Below are positions 1 to 8,600 of a stretch of DNA of 64,000 nucleotides, one piece after another. The position numbers were made by a program, and so were the translations under genes. The number at the start of each line of letters is the position of its first letter. Position 1 is the first letter of the stretch. The notes beneath the pieces are model-generated. The model was not told the origin of the DNA and searched no databases. It saw only the letters and a list, made by a program, of their open reading frames with translations. Origin of the DNA: UBA5796 sp040752455 (GTDB taxonomy: Bacteria; Chloroflexota; Anaerolineae; Anaerolineales; Villigracilaceae); assembly GCA_049324115.1 (NCBI GenBank), contig JBMOMN010000017.1, positions 60,341 through 124,340 of the forward strand, given 5' to 3'.

Positions 1-2
1 CG

Positions 3-725
3 CTTTCGGTCGGCGACCTGCCCACGGTCCGGGCCGGGAGCGCCTGGAAGTGGGAACAGGCGGCCCTGCCCGACGAACCCCGTCCCGGCGAGACGCTGGC
101 CTGCATCATCCCCTTCTCGCGCCTGCCGGTCTCCGAGTATTTCGTGCAGGTCAGCCGGCGCGGCTGCGTCAAAAAGACCCTGAGTTCCCTGGCGCAGTCC
201 ATCCTCGGCAACCAGTACCTCGGCAAAGGCACGCTGGGCAAATCGGACCAGCCCTTCGAGCTGGCCCTGTGCGGCAAGGGCGAGCGCCTGGCCTTCGTCA
301 CCTGCGAGGGCCGCCTGCTCGGCCTCGACGTGGACGACCTCTCCTACACTGCCGAGGAGCGCATCCGCCTCCCGGCCACCGATTTCGTCGTCGCCGCCTT
401 CACCCCCCGCCCCGACGAGGCGCTCATCTTCGTCACCCAGAACGGCAAGGTCCTGCACCGTGAGAGCGGGATGCTCGAACCGGCGAAATCCCCGGCGGCC
501 AGGGGGCAGGCGCTCATTTCGGCCAACCGGCTCGAACAGGGCATCCGTTTCATCGGGGCGGCGGTGGTGCGGGATGGGGAGCGGCTCGCGGCGTTGGACG
601 CCTCCGGGGCGATCAACGTTTACGACGCGGGAGCAGTGACCGGGTCCGGTGCGCTCGGGACCGGGGGCCTGATCCTGTCCATCGGCCTGGTCCCGGCCCC
701 GGGTCAGAATCCGGCGGCCGCATGA
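3..725 (+). CDS. GyrA C-terminal-like beta-pinwheel protein, 5' truncated by window edge
   Basis: The frame is open to the left edge of the window, so this is the C-terminal part (about 240 residues) of a longer protein. It holds blade-like motifs typical of DNA gyrase/topoisomerase IV subunit A C-terminal domains, such as VSRRGCVKKT and FVTQNGKVLHRE, each followed by a glycine-rich turn and a VAAF- or GAAVV-type strand. Family members wrap DNA around the pinwheel. Whether a catalytic gyrase domain lies upstream cannot be seen. The last codons overlap the next gene by four bases (ATGA), which suggests translational coupling with the Hsp70-like protein. The assignment rests on motif similarity only; another beta-propeller protein is possible. 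Confidence 0.55.
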   Translation, partial: LSVGDLPTVRAGSAWKWEQAALPDEPRPGETLACIIPFSRLPVSEYFVQVSRRGCVKKTLSSLAQSILGNQYLGKGTLGKSDQPFELALCGKGERLAFVTCEGRLLGLDVDDLSYTAEERIRLPATDFVVAAFTPRPDEALIFVTQNGKVLHRESGMLEPAKSPAARGQALISANRLEQGIRFIGAAVVRDGERLAALDASGAINVYDAGAVTGSGALGTGGLILSIGLVPAPGQNPAAA

Positions 726-2050
726 GCCTCAAAGTCGGCCTGGATTTCGGCACCTCCAACTCCGGCGTGGCCGTCTACGACGGACAGCGCGTCCGCCTGC
801 TGCCGGTTGATCCGAAAAACGTGCTGCCCGAAGTGATCAAGACCGTGCTGTACATCACCCGGGACTACCGCACCCTGATCGGGCAGGAGGCGGTGGAGGC
901 TTATTACCGCGACCACGTCAACCGCCAGCGGCGCTACGTGAAACAGTGGGCCGGCGAGATTGACTACACCGGCGCGGACATGCACTACGTTCGGGACGTT
1001 TACGTTTACGTGGACGAGTTGAAGCCCGGACGCCTGCTGCAATATCTCAAGACCGCCCTGCGCAAGGAAAGTTACCGGGGGACGCGCATCTTCGAGCGCT
1101 ATTTCACGCCCGGCGACCTGGCCGAGACGTATTTGACCTTGCTCAAGCGCCGCGCTGAAGACGTGCTGGGCGAGGAGATCGGGGCGGTCACGCTCGGACG
1201 CCCGGTCAAGTTTTCCGAGTCGCCGGAGCAGGACAGGAAGGCCGAAGAGACCCTGCGCCAGGCCGCCCACGCCGCAGGTTTCGAGGAAGTGGATTTCGAA
1301 CTGGAGCCGGTCGCGGCCGCCCTGGATTACGAGCAATCCGTTGATGCGCCGCAGAACGTGGTCATCTTCGATTTCGGCGGCGGCACGCTCGACATCGCCG
1401 TGATGCGCCTGGGCGACCCGCGCCGGAGAATAGTCTATGCCAGCGGCGGCGTGGACATCGCCGGGAGCGACTTCGACCGGGCGATCATCGAGCAGCGCAT
1501 GTTGTCCCACTTCGGCCACGGGCAGGTCGGCCAGCACCCGCAGATCCGCGAGATGATCCACGCCGTCCCGGACTGGATGGCGCTGCCCGAATTGGGCACG
1601 CCGATCAACCGCAACGTGCTCGAAAGGGCGATCCGGGCCGGGGTCGCGCCGGTGCGCCTGAAGGCGCTCGAGAGCCTGATCTACAATGACCTGGCGTTCA
1701 CCTTCTACAACCGGGTCGAGGCGGCCAAGATCGCCCTGTCCAGCGAAGGCGCGACGGTCATCAGCCTGGAAGACAAGGACATCGCCCTGTGGGAGCTTTA
1801 CGCCCGCCACCAGTTCGAATCCGATATTCATCATTACTTGCTTGCGGTGGAAAAGGTGCTGCTGGATACGCTGGCCGCCTCGGGCCTCGACCCTGCCGAA
1901 ATAGATGCGGTGGTCAAGACCGGTGGCTCGTCGAGCATCCCCCTGTTTACGGAGATGCTGGCACGCATCTTCGGGGCAGGGAAGGTGAAGGCCTCGAGTC
2001 AATTTAGCAGTGTGGTGGCAGGGCTGGCGATAAAGGCGAAAGTGGGATAA
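722..2050 (+). CDS. Short Hsp70-family protein (nucleotide-binding domain only)
   Basis: This 442-residue protein has the actin/Hsp70 ATPase signatures in order: phosphate-1 loop DFGTSNSGVAV near residues 8-18, phosphate-2 loop IFDFGGGTLDIAV near 215-228, and the adenosine motif KTGGSSSIP near 399-407. It is about 190 residues shorter than DnaK and has no recognisable beta-sandwich substrate domain, so it resembles YegD-like Hsp70 proteins rather than a general chaperone. The start overlaps the stop of the upstream GyrA-C-like gene (ATGA). The client or partner is not known; coupling to a DNA-topology-type protein is the only clue. Confidence 0.85.
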   Translation: MSLKVGLDFGTSNSGVAVYDGQRVRLLPVDPKNVLPEVIKTVLYITRDYRTLIGQEAVEAYYRDHVNRQRRYVKQWAGEIDYTGADMHYVRDVYVYVDELKPGRLLQYLKTALRKESYRGTRIFERYFTPGDLAETYLTLLKRRAEDVLGEEIGAVTLGRPVKFSESPEQDRKAEETLRQAAHAAGFEEVDFELEPVAAALDYEQSVDAPQNVVIFDFGGGTLDIAVMRLGDPRRRIVYASGGVDIAGSDFDRAIIEQRMLSHFGHGQVGQHPQIREMIHAVPDWMALPELGTPINRNVLERAIRAGVAPVRLKALESLIYNDLAFTFYNRVEAAKIALSSEGATVISLEDKDIALWELYARHQFESDIHHYLLAVEKVLLDTLAASGLDPAEIDAVVKTGGSSSIPLFTEMLARIFGAGKVKASSQFSSVVAGLAIKAKVG

Positions 2051-2059
2051 AGCGGGGAG

Positions 2060-2144
2060 AGACTTCGGAAGTCTTTCCAAAATCATCCTGGACGTGAAGA
2101 CTCCGAAAAAGACTTCCGAAGCTTGTCCTGAGCTTGCCGAAGGG
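2060..2144. repeat. Hairpin plus interspersed repeat after the Hsp70 gene
   Basis: A perfect palindrome (AGACTTCGGAAGTCT, 2060-2074) followed by TTT may act as a terminator for the Hsp70 gene. Related arms recur at 2098-2121. They are followed at 2121-2144 by the GCTTGTCCTGAGCTTGCCGA element, which resembles a short repeat scattered through many bacterial genomes. The element is intergenic, between convergent genes. Confidence 0.5.
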
Positions 2145-2167
2145 CCTGCTGCCAAAGATCCAGCTTT

Positions 2168-3169
2168 TTATTCCCACCCACGAATAGAATTCGCGATTCG
2201 AATGTAATCTGCGTGAGGGCGGTCAGAAACGGCGGGGGGAAGAATGATGATCGGCCTTAAATCTTGAGAAAATTTCGCCAGGCCATCCGATAGTTTTTGT
2301 TTCTGCAATTCTTCAGCCCGCTCGCGGCTGACCTGGATCGAATAATCGTCCAACACAGTCACCAATGCCTGGTCATAAGCCTTATGGTGGAGAGCGCATA
2401 GAGCCAGACCGTTCCTTGTTTCGTCTGTGCTGTTTTCGTGGTTTACCGGGATGATGTGCGCGGCTTCGACCAGTTTGAGTTGTATTCCGCACACAGCACA
2501 GTGAAAACCGTAGGCGTTGAGAACACGTTTGCGGAAACCTACGTCCCTGAGTTTTTTGCTGACTGACACGACGGTTATTTTTCGAGCAACATTTCGGATT
2601 TGGATATCCGCCTCATTGATTTCCGGGTTCTGGGCAATTTCACTCAATACTGCCAGGTCTTTCGATGACTGGCCAAAGTCGTGCAAAGGTTCCAGGCTTT
2701 GTAAATATTCGACAAAGAAATCCGGCCGGAAAGCGACCGCCACCTCTTTGTTGCCTTTGTCGCAAGGTTCAAAACCATTGACATACGCTTTTCGCAGGGC
2801 GTCTTCCCTGATTTGAATTGAAGGGGACGCGCCTAATCTTCCCAAATGCTTTCTCACGTCGAAACCGGCAAAGACTTCCGCCTCTTCCCACCAGCCAAGA
2901 ACCAGTGTTTTTCCCCTGTCCATCAGTTCAAAATGGTCAACGCCGGTAATTTGAATTCGATATTCGTCTCTTGGACGAGCTCGTCCGCCGCCGTGTGTCA
3001 AATGCCAGATGTACACCCTGACACGATAGCTTTCGGTATCGCGATAGATTTGCAGGTGAAATGGATGCTGGTCTATGCTCTCCAGATAGAGGACATTCCA
3101 CCCCGATTCATTGACTGCGCTTACTATTTTTTCGAGCAGGTCGTACTTGTTGTGTCGTGCCATTGTCAT
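2168..3169 (-). CDS. HNH endonuclease, probable restriction partner of the adjacent methylase
   Basis: The 333-residue protein has a C-terminal HNH module near residues 222-268: a CAVC zinc knuckle, EAAHIIPV with the catalytic His, and NGLALCALHHKAYD. This is the HNH_2-type arrangement found in many restriction enzymes. The N-terminal 130 residues are a separate beta-rich domain, possibly for DNA recognition. The gene lies directly downstream of an N4-cytosine-type methylase on the same strand and overlaps it by up to 62 bases (an alternative ATG is at 3163). That overlap is typical of a methylase-then-nuclease restriction-modification operon. The pair is richer in A+T than its neighbours, which fits horizontal acquisition. 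The recognition sequence cannot be read from the protein. Confidence 0.8.
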   Translation of the reverse strand: MTMARHNKYDLLEKIVSAVNESGWNVLYLESIDQHPFHLQIYRDTESYRVRVYIWHLTHGGGRARPRDEYRIQITGVDHFELMDRGKTLVLGWWEEAEVFAGFDVRKHLGRLGASPSIQIREDALRKAYVNGFEPCDKGNKEVAVAFRPDFFVEYLQSLEPLHDFGQSSKDLAVLSEIAQNPEINEADIQIRNVARKITVVSVSKKLRDVGFRKRVLNAYGFHCAVCGIQLKLVEAAHIIPVNHENSTDETRNGLALCALHHKAYDQALVTVLDDYSIQVSRERAEELQKQKLSDGLAKFSQDLRPIIILPPAVSDRPHADYIRIANSIRGWE

Positions 3170-4088
3170 CCCTCACAGCAAAGAGATCGTTGACTTCCTG
3201 AAAGCGATAGACGCTGCCTTCCAGATATTTTGGATCGATTTCGAAGGCGAGCCACTTACGCCTCAGGAGTTCTGCTGCCTGGCCTGTGGTATTCGAACCC
3301 GCAAACGGATCCAGGACAACATCGTTTTCATCAGTGAGAAATTCTATGAAGAATTTTGGGAAATCCAGAGGGAATCTTGCCGGGTGTGGCTTTACCCCTG
3401 CTTCCTTGCAGCGCCGCAGGTAAGCACTGTTCGATTCTGTGTTTGCAAGCGTCAAAAGATTGGGCGGGATTGCGCCGTTATTATCTTTTTGGAATTTCGT
3501 GGAAATATCATGCCCGCTTGGGCGCATTTTTGCTTTGTAACCATTTTCAAGAAGCTGCTTCATACTTTCTGAATATGGTTTCAGGACATTTCTGTTATTC
3601 GCTTTGGGGTTTTCTGTGACGGAGAGCCACCAAACCACATTGACAGAATCCTTGACGCGGACCCTGCGAACGTTAACCCATTCTGCAGGAGTTGGAAGCC
3701 GGGAGGGGTTGTAATGATAAAAATCTTGAGCGAGGAAAAAACCTAATTCCTTACACAACCTTACCAGGAGTTCGAACTGATAAATAGCCCTAACCGGGTA
3801 GCCGGGTAAATATGCCCCGCCCAAATCAAGGACGAAAGAACCATCGTCTTTGAGTATCCTTTTGAATTCCTTAGCAAATCTCAAAAACCATTCGATATAT
3901 TCATCGGCGCTCTTGTTCCCATACTCTTTTTTACGCGTCAAGGCAAATGGCGGGGATGTCAATATTAAACTTATACTTTCATCGGGAACACTTTTAAGCA
4001 ACTCCAGGCTATCGCCCAGGTATGCTTCTCCGTACTGGGTCCGGTAATAAGGATCAATGAGTTTGGAATTTGAATCTTTGATTATCAC
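3108..4088 (-). CDS. DNA methyltransferase, beta-class, probable N4-cytosine type
   Basis: This is a site-specific DNA methylase of 326 residues. The catalytic motif IV TSPPF is at residues 44-48, and the AdoMet-binding motif I DPFAGSNTTG is near the C-terminus (about 261-270). That order defines the beta class, and SPPF/SPPY is typical of N4-cytosine enzymes; the text around motif IV (TSPPFALTRKKEYGN) recalls M.PvuII. The middle part should carry the target-recognition region. The start is a GTG at 4088. A TACAAT -10 box ends seven bases before it, so the message is probably leaderless. It lies upstream of and overlaps the HNH nuclease gene. Modification of CAGCTG-like sites is only a guess from the resemblance. 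Confidence 0.88.
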   Translation of the reverse strand: MIIKDSNSKLIDPYYRTQYGEAYLGDSLELLKSVPDESISLILTSPPFALTRKKEYGNKSADEYIEWFLRFAKEFKRILKDDGSFVLDLGGAYLPGYPVRAIYQFELLVRLCKELGFFLAQDFYHYNPSRLPTPAEWVNVRRVRVKDSVNVVWWLSVTENPKANNRNVLKPYSESMKQLLENGYKAKMRPSGHDISTKFQKDNNGAIPPNLLTLANTESNSAYLRRCKEAGVKPHPARFPLDFPKFFIEFLTDENDVVLDPFAGSNTTGQAAELLRRKWLAFEIDPKYLEGSVYRFQEVNDLFAVRDDNGTTQQVRPARKNSKRSQ

Positions 4089-4095
4089 GTCAAAA

Positions 4096-4129
4096 ATTGT
4101 AACATACGAACATTGGCGCGATAAAGCAA
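4096..4129 (-). promoter_or_regulatory. Putative promoter of the methylase gene
   Basis: Read on the minus strand, TTGCTT (4129-4124), 17 bases and TATGTT (4106-4101) form a plausible sigma70 promoter. An overlapping TACAAT (4101-4096) ends seven bases before the GTG start. Either way the leader would be absent or nearly absent. Confidence 0.4.
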
Positions 4130-4200
4130 AAATCCTGTTATCGCACTGTTTTATGAAAAATTTGCATCACTGGAAAAGCTGGCAACCGCTTGTCCGCCCG

Positions 4201-4323
4201 CTATCCCGCCGGGACTTTGCCGGTTTCCCCGCCGGAATCTTTCGCGTTTCCCGGCGTGATCTGTCCCATTTCCTTACGGGATATTGGGCGCAGGACGGTC
4301 TTATCGCCGACCTTCATCTCCAT
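4201..4323 (-). CDS. Possible 40-residue small ORF
   Basis: An ATG at 4323 is preceded by a GAAGGA-type ribosome-binding site and opens a 40-residue frame ending in TAG at 4201. It starts 47 bases downstream of the membrane-protein stop, on the same strand. The peptide begins MEMKVGDKTVLRPISRKEMG and has a Gly/Lys-rich tail. I do not recognise it. It could be a real small protein, the tail of a decayed gene, or chance. The rest of 4089-4370 holds only the methylase promoter. Confidence 0.25.
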   Translation of the reverse strand: MEMKVGDKTVLRPISRKEMGQITPGNAKDSGGETGKVPAG

Positions 4324-4370
4324 CCTTCGAGCACGGGCGGGCGGGATGCAGGCTGGACACCAATCCGGGT

Positions 4371-5144
4371 TCAGGCTTTGGCCGCGAAGCGGGTTTGGGA
4401 ATTGACGAACAGGAAGTAAACGGCAAGCAGGCCGCTATATACCAGGACGGCTACATAGACAACCAGCCCGATAAAATGCGCCGGCTCCACCGTTTTGAAC
4501 AGGGACAGGAACGGGACGATCAGGACCAGGTCATACGCCAGGAAACTGAGCAATTGTCCCAGGGCGTTATGCCAGCTGGGACGGAGCAGCCCGTGGATGA
4601 AGTAGAAGGCGTCTCCGAGAAAGATACAGCCAAAAATGACGGACGAATCGGGGTTCAACTTCCAGGGAAAGATCGGCACGCGGAAGATCAACGCGACGCC
4701 AGCGAAGATCAACGAGGCGACGAAGATCCCAAACGAGACGCGCACCAGCGCCGGGGTGGGACGCGCATCCGCAAGCGGGATCCTGCGGCTCCACAGGAAC
4801 GAAGCCCCGCTGACGACCGCCATCAAGGCCATCGCCACCCCGAAAGGGATCATGCCGGGACGGTCGTCCCGCGAGGCAAGCTGGAAAAAGTAAAAGCCGG
4901 CCGTCAGGGAAATGACCAGGATGTTCAATGAACCGGCAGGCAGCGCGCCCAGTTCCCCCGTCCAGCCGATCCAGAACGCCGCGGCGCTGACCGCCGCCAG
5001 GATGGAGCCGATGAATAAATACGAAAGCCGCCCGTCGGGCCAGGGCCACAGGCGGGTGGCAAAGGGGGCTTGAAAGATAAAGCCGAAAGCCAGCACGAGA
5101 ATGGCCAGACCCCCCAGAACAGTCGCATAACGGATCGTTTTCAT
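4371..5144 (-). CDS. Uncharacterised integral membrane protein, about eight TM segments
   Basis: The 257-residue protein is dominated by hydrophobic stretches near residues 8-27, 40-61, 74-91, 97-117, 134-155, 166-187, 195-216 and 223-247. No catalytic or transport motif is visible, so no function is assigned. An in-frame GTG lies nine bases upstream (5153). ATG 5144 is preferred because GAGGTG sits about seven bases before it. The nearest upstream gene on the same strand is cut off by a strong bidirectional terminator, so this is probably a single transcription unit. Confidence 0.7.
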   Translation of the reverse strand: MKTIRYATVLGGLAILVLAFGFIFQAPFATRLWPWPDGRLSYLFIGSILAAVSAAAFWIGWTGELGALPAGSLNILVISLTAGFYFFQLASRDDRPGMIPFGVAMALMAVVSGASFLWSRRIPLADARPTPALVRVSFGIFVASLIFAGVALIFRVPIFPWKLNPDSSVIFGCIFLGDAFYFIHGLLRPSWHNALGQLLSFLAYDLVLIVPFLSLFKTVEPAHFIGLVVYVAVLVYSGLLAVYFLFVNSQTRFAAKA

Positions 5145-5229
5145 GTGACGCACCTCTAAAATCAGTTTGTATAGATAACCCTGGGGTTACGGTTACGCTA
5201 CGCCTTCCAAAAATCCCCCTTCACCCAAC

Positions 5230-5262
5230 AAAAAATCCGAAGCTTGGCGACTTCGGATTTTT
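5230..5262. terminator. Bidirectional intrinsic terminator
   Basis: AAAAATCCGAAG, an eight-base loop and CTTCGGATTTTT form a 12-bp stem flanked by A and T runs on both strands. It separates the YgiT-type gene from the membrane-protein gene. Confidence 0.85.
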
Positions 5263-5266
5263 AAAA

Positions 5267-5500
5267 TCATGCTTCCATGAATTCGGCAACCGGGATACTT
5301 CTCAACTTTGCCAGATTCTTCCGGTGCAACTTGATCCTCTCGATCTCATGCAGGGTCTCCGCGGTGAGATAACTTTCACCGCAATTGGGACAAACCACCA
5401 CAGGGACATTCTCGATGATTAGCAGATTCGCGCCTTTGCCATAACTGCGCGTCATATAGCGGACTTCGGCTCCTTTTTTGCCGCAAATATCGCATTTCAT
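5267..5500 (-). CDS. YgiT-type zinc-finger protein (MqsA-like antitoxin N-domain), no toxin partner seen
   Basis: This 77-residue protein has two CxxC knuckles, CDIC near the start and CPNCGESYLTAET near residues 37-49. It then has the helical EIERIK segment that defines the YgiT-type/MqsA-N zinc-finger family. In the usual arrangement a short toxin gene (MqsR or DUF4258 type) lies immediately upstream. Here only a terminator and a heptamer array lie upstream and a terminator lies downstream, so the gene appears solitary. TAAAAT ends six bases before the ATG and no ribosome-binding site is visible, which points to a leaderless message. It may be an orphan antitoxin or a stand-alone regulator. 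Confidence 0.8.
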   Translation of the reverse strand: MKCDICGKKGAEVRYMTRSYGKGANLLIIENVPVVVCPNCGESYLTAETLHEIERIKLHRKNLAKLRSIPVAEFMEA

Positions 5501-5516
5501 ACCACAATTTTACAAC

Positions 5517-5554
5517 AAAAAAACGGCGGACTCTCCATCCCGGAAGGCCCGCCG
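5517..5554 (-). terminator. Intrinsic terminator of the SHMT-GcvT gene
   Basis: On the minus strand CGGCGG (5554-5549) and CCGCCG (5529-5524) pair across a loop and are followed by seven T residues. It lies about 50 bases beyond the SHMT-GcvT stop codon, after the heptamer array. Confidence 0.7.
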
Positions 5555-5603
5555 CCAATTACCAATTACCAATTACCAATTACCAATTACCAATTACCAA
5601 TTA
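5555..5603. repeat. Perfect heptamer array, seven copies of CCAATTA
   Basis: Seven uninterrupted copies of CCAATTA fill 49 bases between the SHMT-GcvT stop and its terminator. The same unit, read as TAATTGG, occurs in degenerate arrays inside other genes (23.37, 32.9 and 39.82 kb). Confidence 0.97.
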
Positions 5604-5607
5604 CTAT

Positions 5608-8600
5608 TTACAACTTCGGGAACCGGCTCACCACCACCGCCGCCGTCGGCAGGACAGCCTTGTCGCCCAGTGTCATCCCCGCCGGCGCGGGACCGGCCTT
5701 CTCCGGTGCGGATTGGTAGACGAAGACCGGCGTATCCACCTCGGCGGATTTCAGGTCGAGGTACGCCTGCCCGGTCAGGAAGCCCTCGGCGTCCACCGCG
5801 CAGGACGTGACCCAGCCGATAGCCTTGCCGCGCTTGTCCACCACCGGGTCGCCGTTGTGGGCCATGCGCACGCCCTTCTCGCTGAAGCGGAAGCGCACCA
5901 CCACGCCCTTGCGGGTCTTCTCGTTGGCGACGAAGGCATCCCGCCCGATGAAATAAGGCTTGTACGGCTTGACGTAAGAGCCGAAGCCGCCTTCCGCCAC
6001 GCCCAGGTCTTTGTGGCCCATCTTGCCGGAGCCGAGTCCCATTTCGTGGCCGTAGAGCGGCAGCCCCGCCTCGGTCCGCAAACTGTCCCGCGCCCCCAGG
6101 CCGATCGGCTTGACGCCGAACTTTTCGCCCGCTTTCAGGACCGCGTTCCAGAAGTCCACCGCCCGCTCGGGGTGGACGAACAGTTCGAAGGCCATCTTCT
6201 CGCCGGTGTAGCCCGTGCGCGAGACAATTAAATCAAAACCACCAACGACAGCATCGCACAGTTCGGTTCGCTTCAACTTCATAATCCGCGCCCGCGTCCC
6301 GGCATCCACCCCCATCGCCAGCAGGATGTCACGGCTTCGCGGCCCCTGCAAGGCAATATCCACCCGCATATCGTTCCCCGCCTTGGGATCGCGCAGGTTG
6401 CGGATGACCGCCTCGTAGCCGTAGGTCCGCGCCCAGGGGCGGGCGTTGTCAATCTTCACCACCCCGTCCCGAACGGATTCGAACCAGGCCCGGTCCTTGT
6501 CGTCGTTCGAGGCGTTGACCACCACCAGGAACCTGTCCCAGGCCCGGCGGTAGACCAGGGTATCGTCAATCACCTCCGCCTCCTGGGTCAGGAACTGGCT
6601 GTACAGGCTCTCGCCCGGCTCCAGCCCGCCGCAGTCGTTGGCGCAGATCGTGTCCAGGAACGAGGCCGCGTCCGGCCCCTCGACCGAGTACACGCCCATG
6701 TGGGCCACGTCGAACAGCCCCGCCGCCTGGCGCGTCGCCAGGTGCTCCTCCATCACCGACGTGTACCAGACCGGCATCTCCCAGCCCGCAAAGGGGATGA
6801 CCTTTGCGCCCAAATCTTTGTGGACTTGATACAGCGGCGTGCGGCGCAATTCGGATTCTTTTTCTTCCCACTCGAAGGAAGGCAGCGCCTCTTTCTGGAC
6901 CCCGGCCTGGATGCCGATAAACCAGGGTTTATCCGCGCTGACGAGACTCCCTCTCCCCGCGGGAGAGGGCTGGGGTGAGGGCATCACAGTGAACGGCCCC
7001 GGCATCCTCCTCTCGGAATAATCCGCGCTCCCGTCCAGGTTGAACGAGACGTAGCCGTCCGACAGGTCGCGCAGCCAGGTAGCGACCCGGGCCGCGCCCT
7101 CAGCCGGGACGGACAGCACGTACTCATCGAACGCCACACAGGCCAGCGTGCCGCTCACGTCCGCGCCGGGGAGGCTGAGTCCCGTTGCTTGAACGGAACC
7201 AGGCTTGAGCGTCGAAAGATCGGAACTCACAGCGTAATCCAGCATCTGGCGGACGCGCGGCCCCGTCAGCCTGAAAACGCCGGCTGCGGAGACATCATCC
7301 ACATAATAGAAATGGGGGTAGCCGTGCGTCGCCGGTTCGAAATCCATCCCGGCGGCCAGGGCCAGGTCACGGATTTTTATTTTGGCGTTGTTCAAAACGT
7401 CGAAATCCAGCTTCGCCCGGCGCTGGCGGCCCTGGCGCGGGGTATCCACGCTGTGCGGGGCGCAGGCCAGCAGCACGTCGGCGATGATGTCGGCCAGCTG
7501 GCGGGATTTGGCCTCGTCGAAGCCGCGCTGGGTGATCCAGGGCGTACCCAGGCGGATGCCGGACGGGTCTTTGGCGGATTTGTCGCCGGGGATGGTGTTG
7601 CGGTTGACCACCACGCCGGCGATGTCGAGGATGCGGGAGGCCATGTCGCCGCTGAGCGCGGCGCCGTCGGGTCCCTTGATCGTGTTGCAGTCGAGGTTGA
7701 TCAGGTGGGTATCCGTGCCGCCGAACGGGACCCGCAGCCCGCGCTTCTGGAACTGGTCCACCATCGCCGCCGCGTTCTTGACCGTCTGCGCCTGCAACTG
7801 CCTGAATTGCTTCGTCTGGGCCAGCTTGAAGGCCAGGGCCAGCCCGGCAAAGACGTTGACGTGCGGGCCGCCCTGCTCGCCAGGGAAGACGGCCCGGTCG
7901 AGTTTTTTGGCGATGGCCGCGTCGGTGGTCAGCAGCACCGCGCCGCGCGGCCCGTCGAGTGACTTGTGGGTGGTGGACATGACCACGTGGGCGAAGCCGA
8001 CCGGCGAGGGGACCACACCCGCCGCTACCAGCCCGCCGATGTGCGAGATGTCGGCCAGCAGGTACGCCCCAACTTCATCCGCAATTTCGCGGAACTTCTT
8101 CCAGTCCGGCACCCACGAGTAGGACGAGTACCCGGCGATGATCATCTTGGGTTTGTGTTCCAGCGCCAGGGCCCGGATCTGATCGTAGTCTAGTTGCTGG
8201 GTTTCGGGGTTGACCGAGTAATGCACGGCGTTGAACCACTTGCCGCTGCGGTTGACGGACGAGCCGTGCGAGAGATGCCCGCCGAAGAGCAGGTTCATGC
8301 CCAGCACGGTCTCGCCCAGGGCCATCAGGGCGTGGTAGACGGCGTTGTTGGCGGGGCCGCCCGAGAGCGCCTGCACGTTGACGTAGATCTGGTCGGCGCT
8401 GTAACCGTTGGCGGCAAAGGCCTGGGCGGCGCGGCGGCGGGCCAGGGCCTCGACCGTGTCGGCGTATTCCACGCCCTTGTAGTAGCGCGGGTCCGAGTTG
8501 CGGCGGTAATGAGATAAACGCGCCGGGTAGTCCAGAATTTCTTCTTCGGACATCCAGCGCGTCTCTTCGTCGGGATAGCCTTCGGCGTAGATGTTCTGGA

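Noticed and set aside
704..2155. 483-codon minus-strand frame opposite the Hsp70 gene
   Set aside because: It is the mirror of a high-GC coding sequence with Hsp70 motifs on the plus strand. The antisense protein shows no recognisable domain and lacks a start signal.
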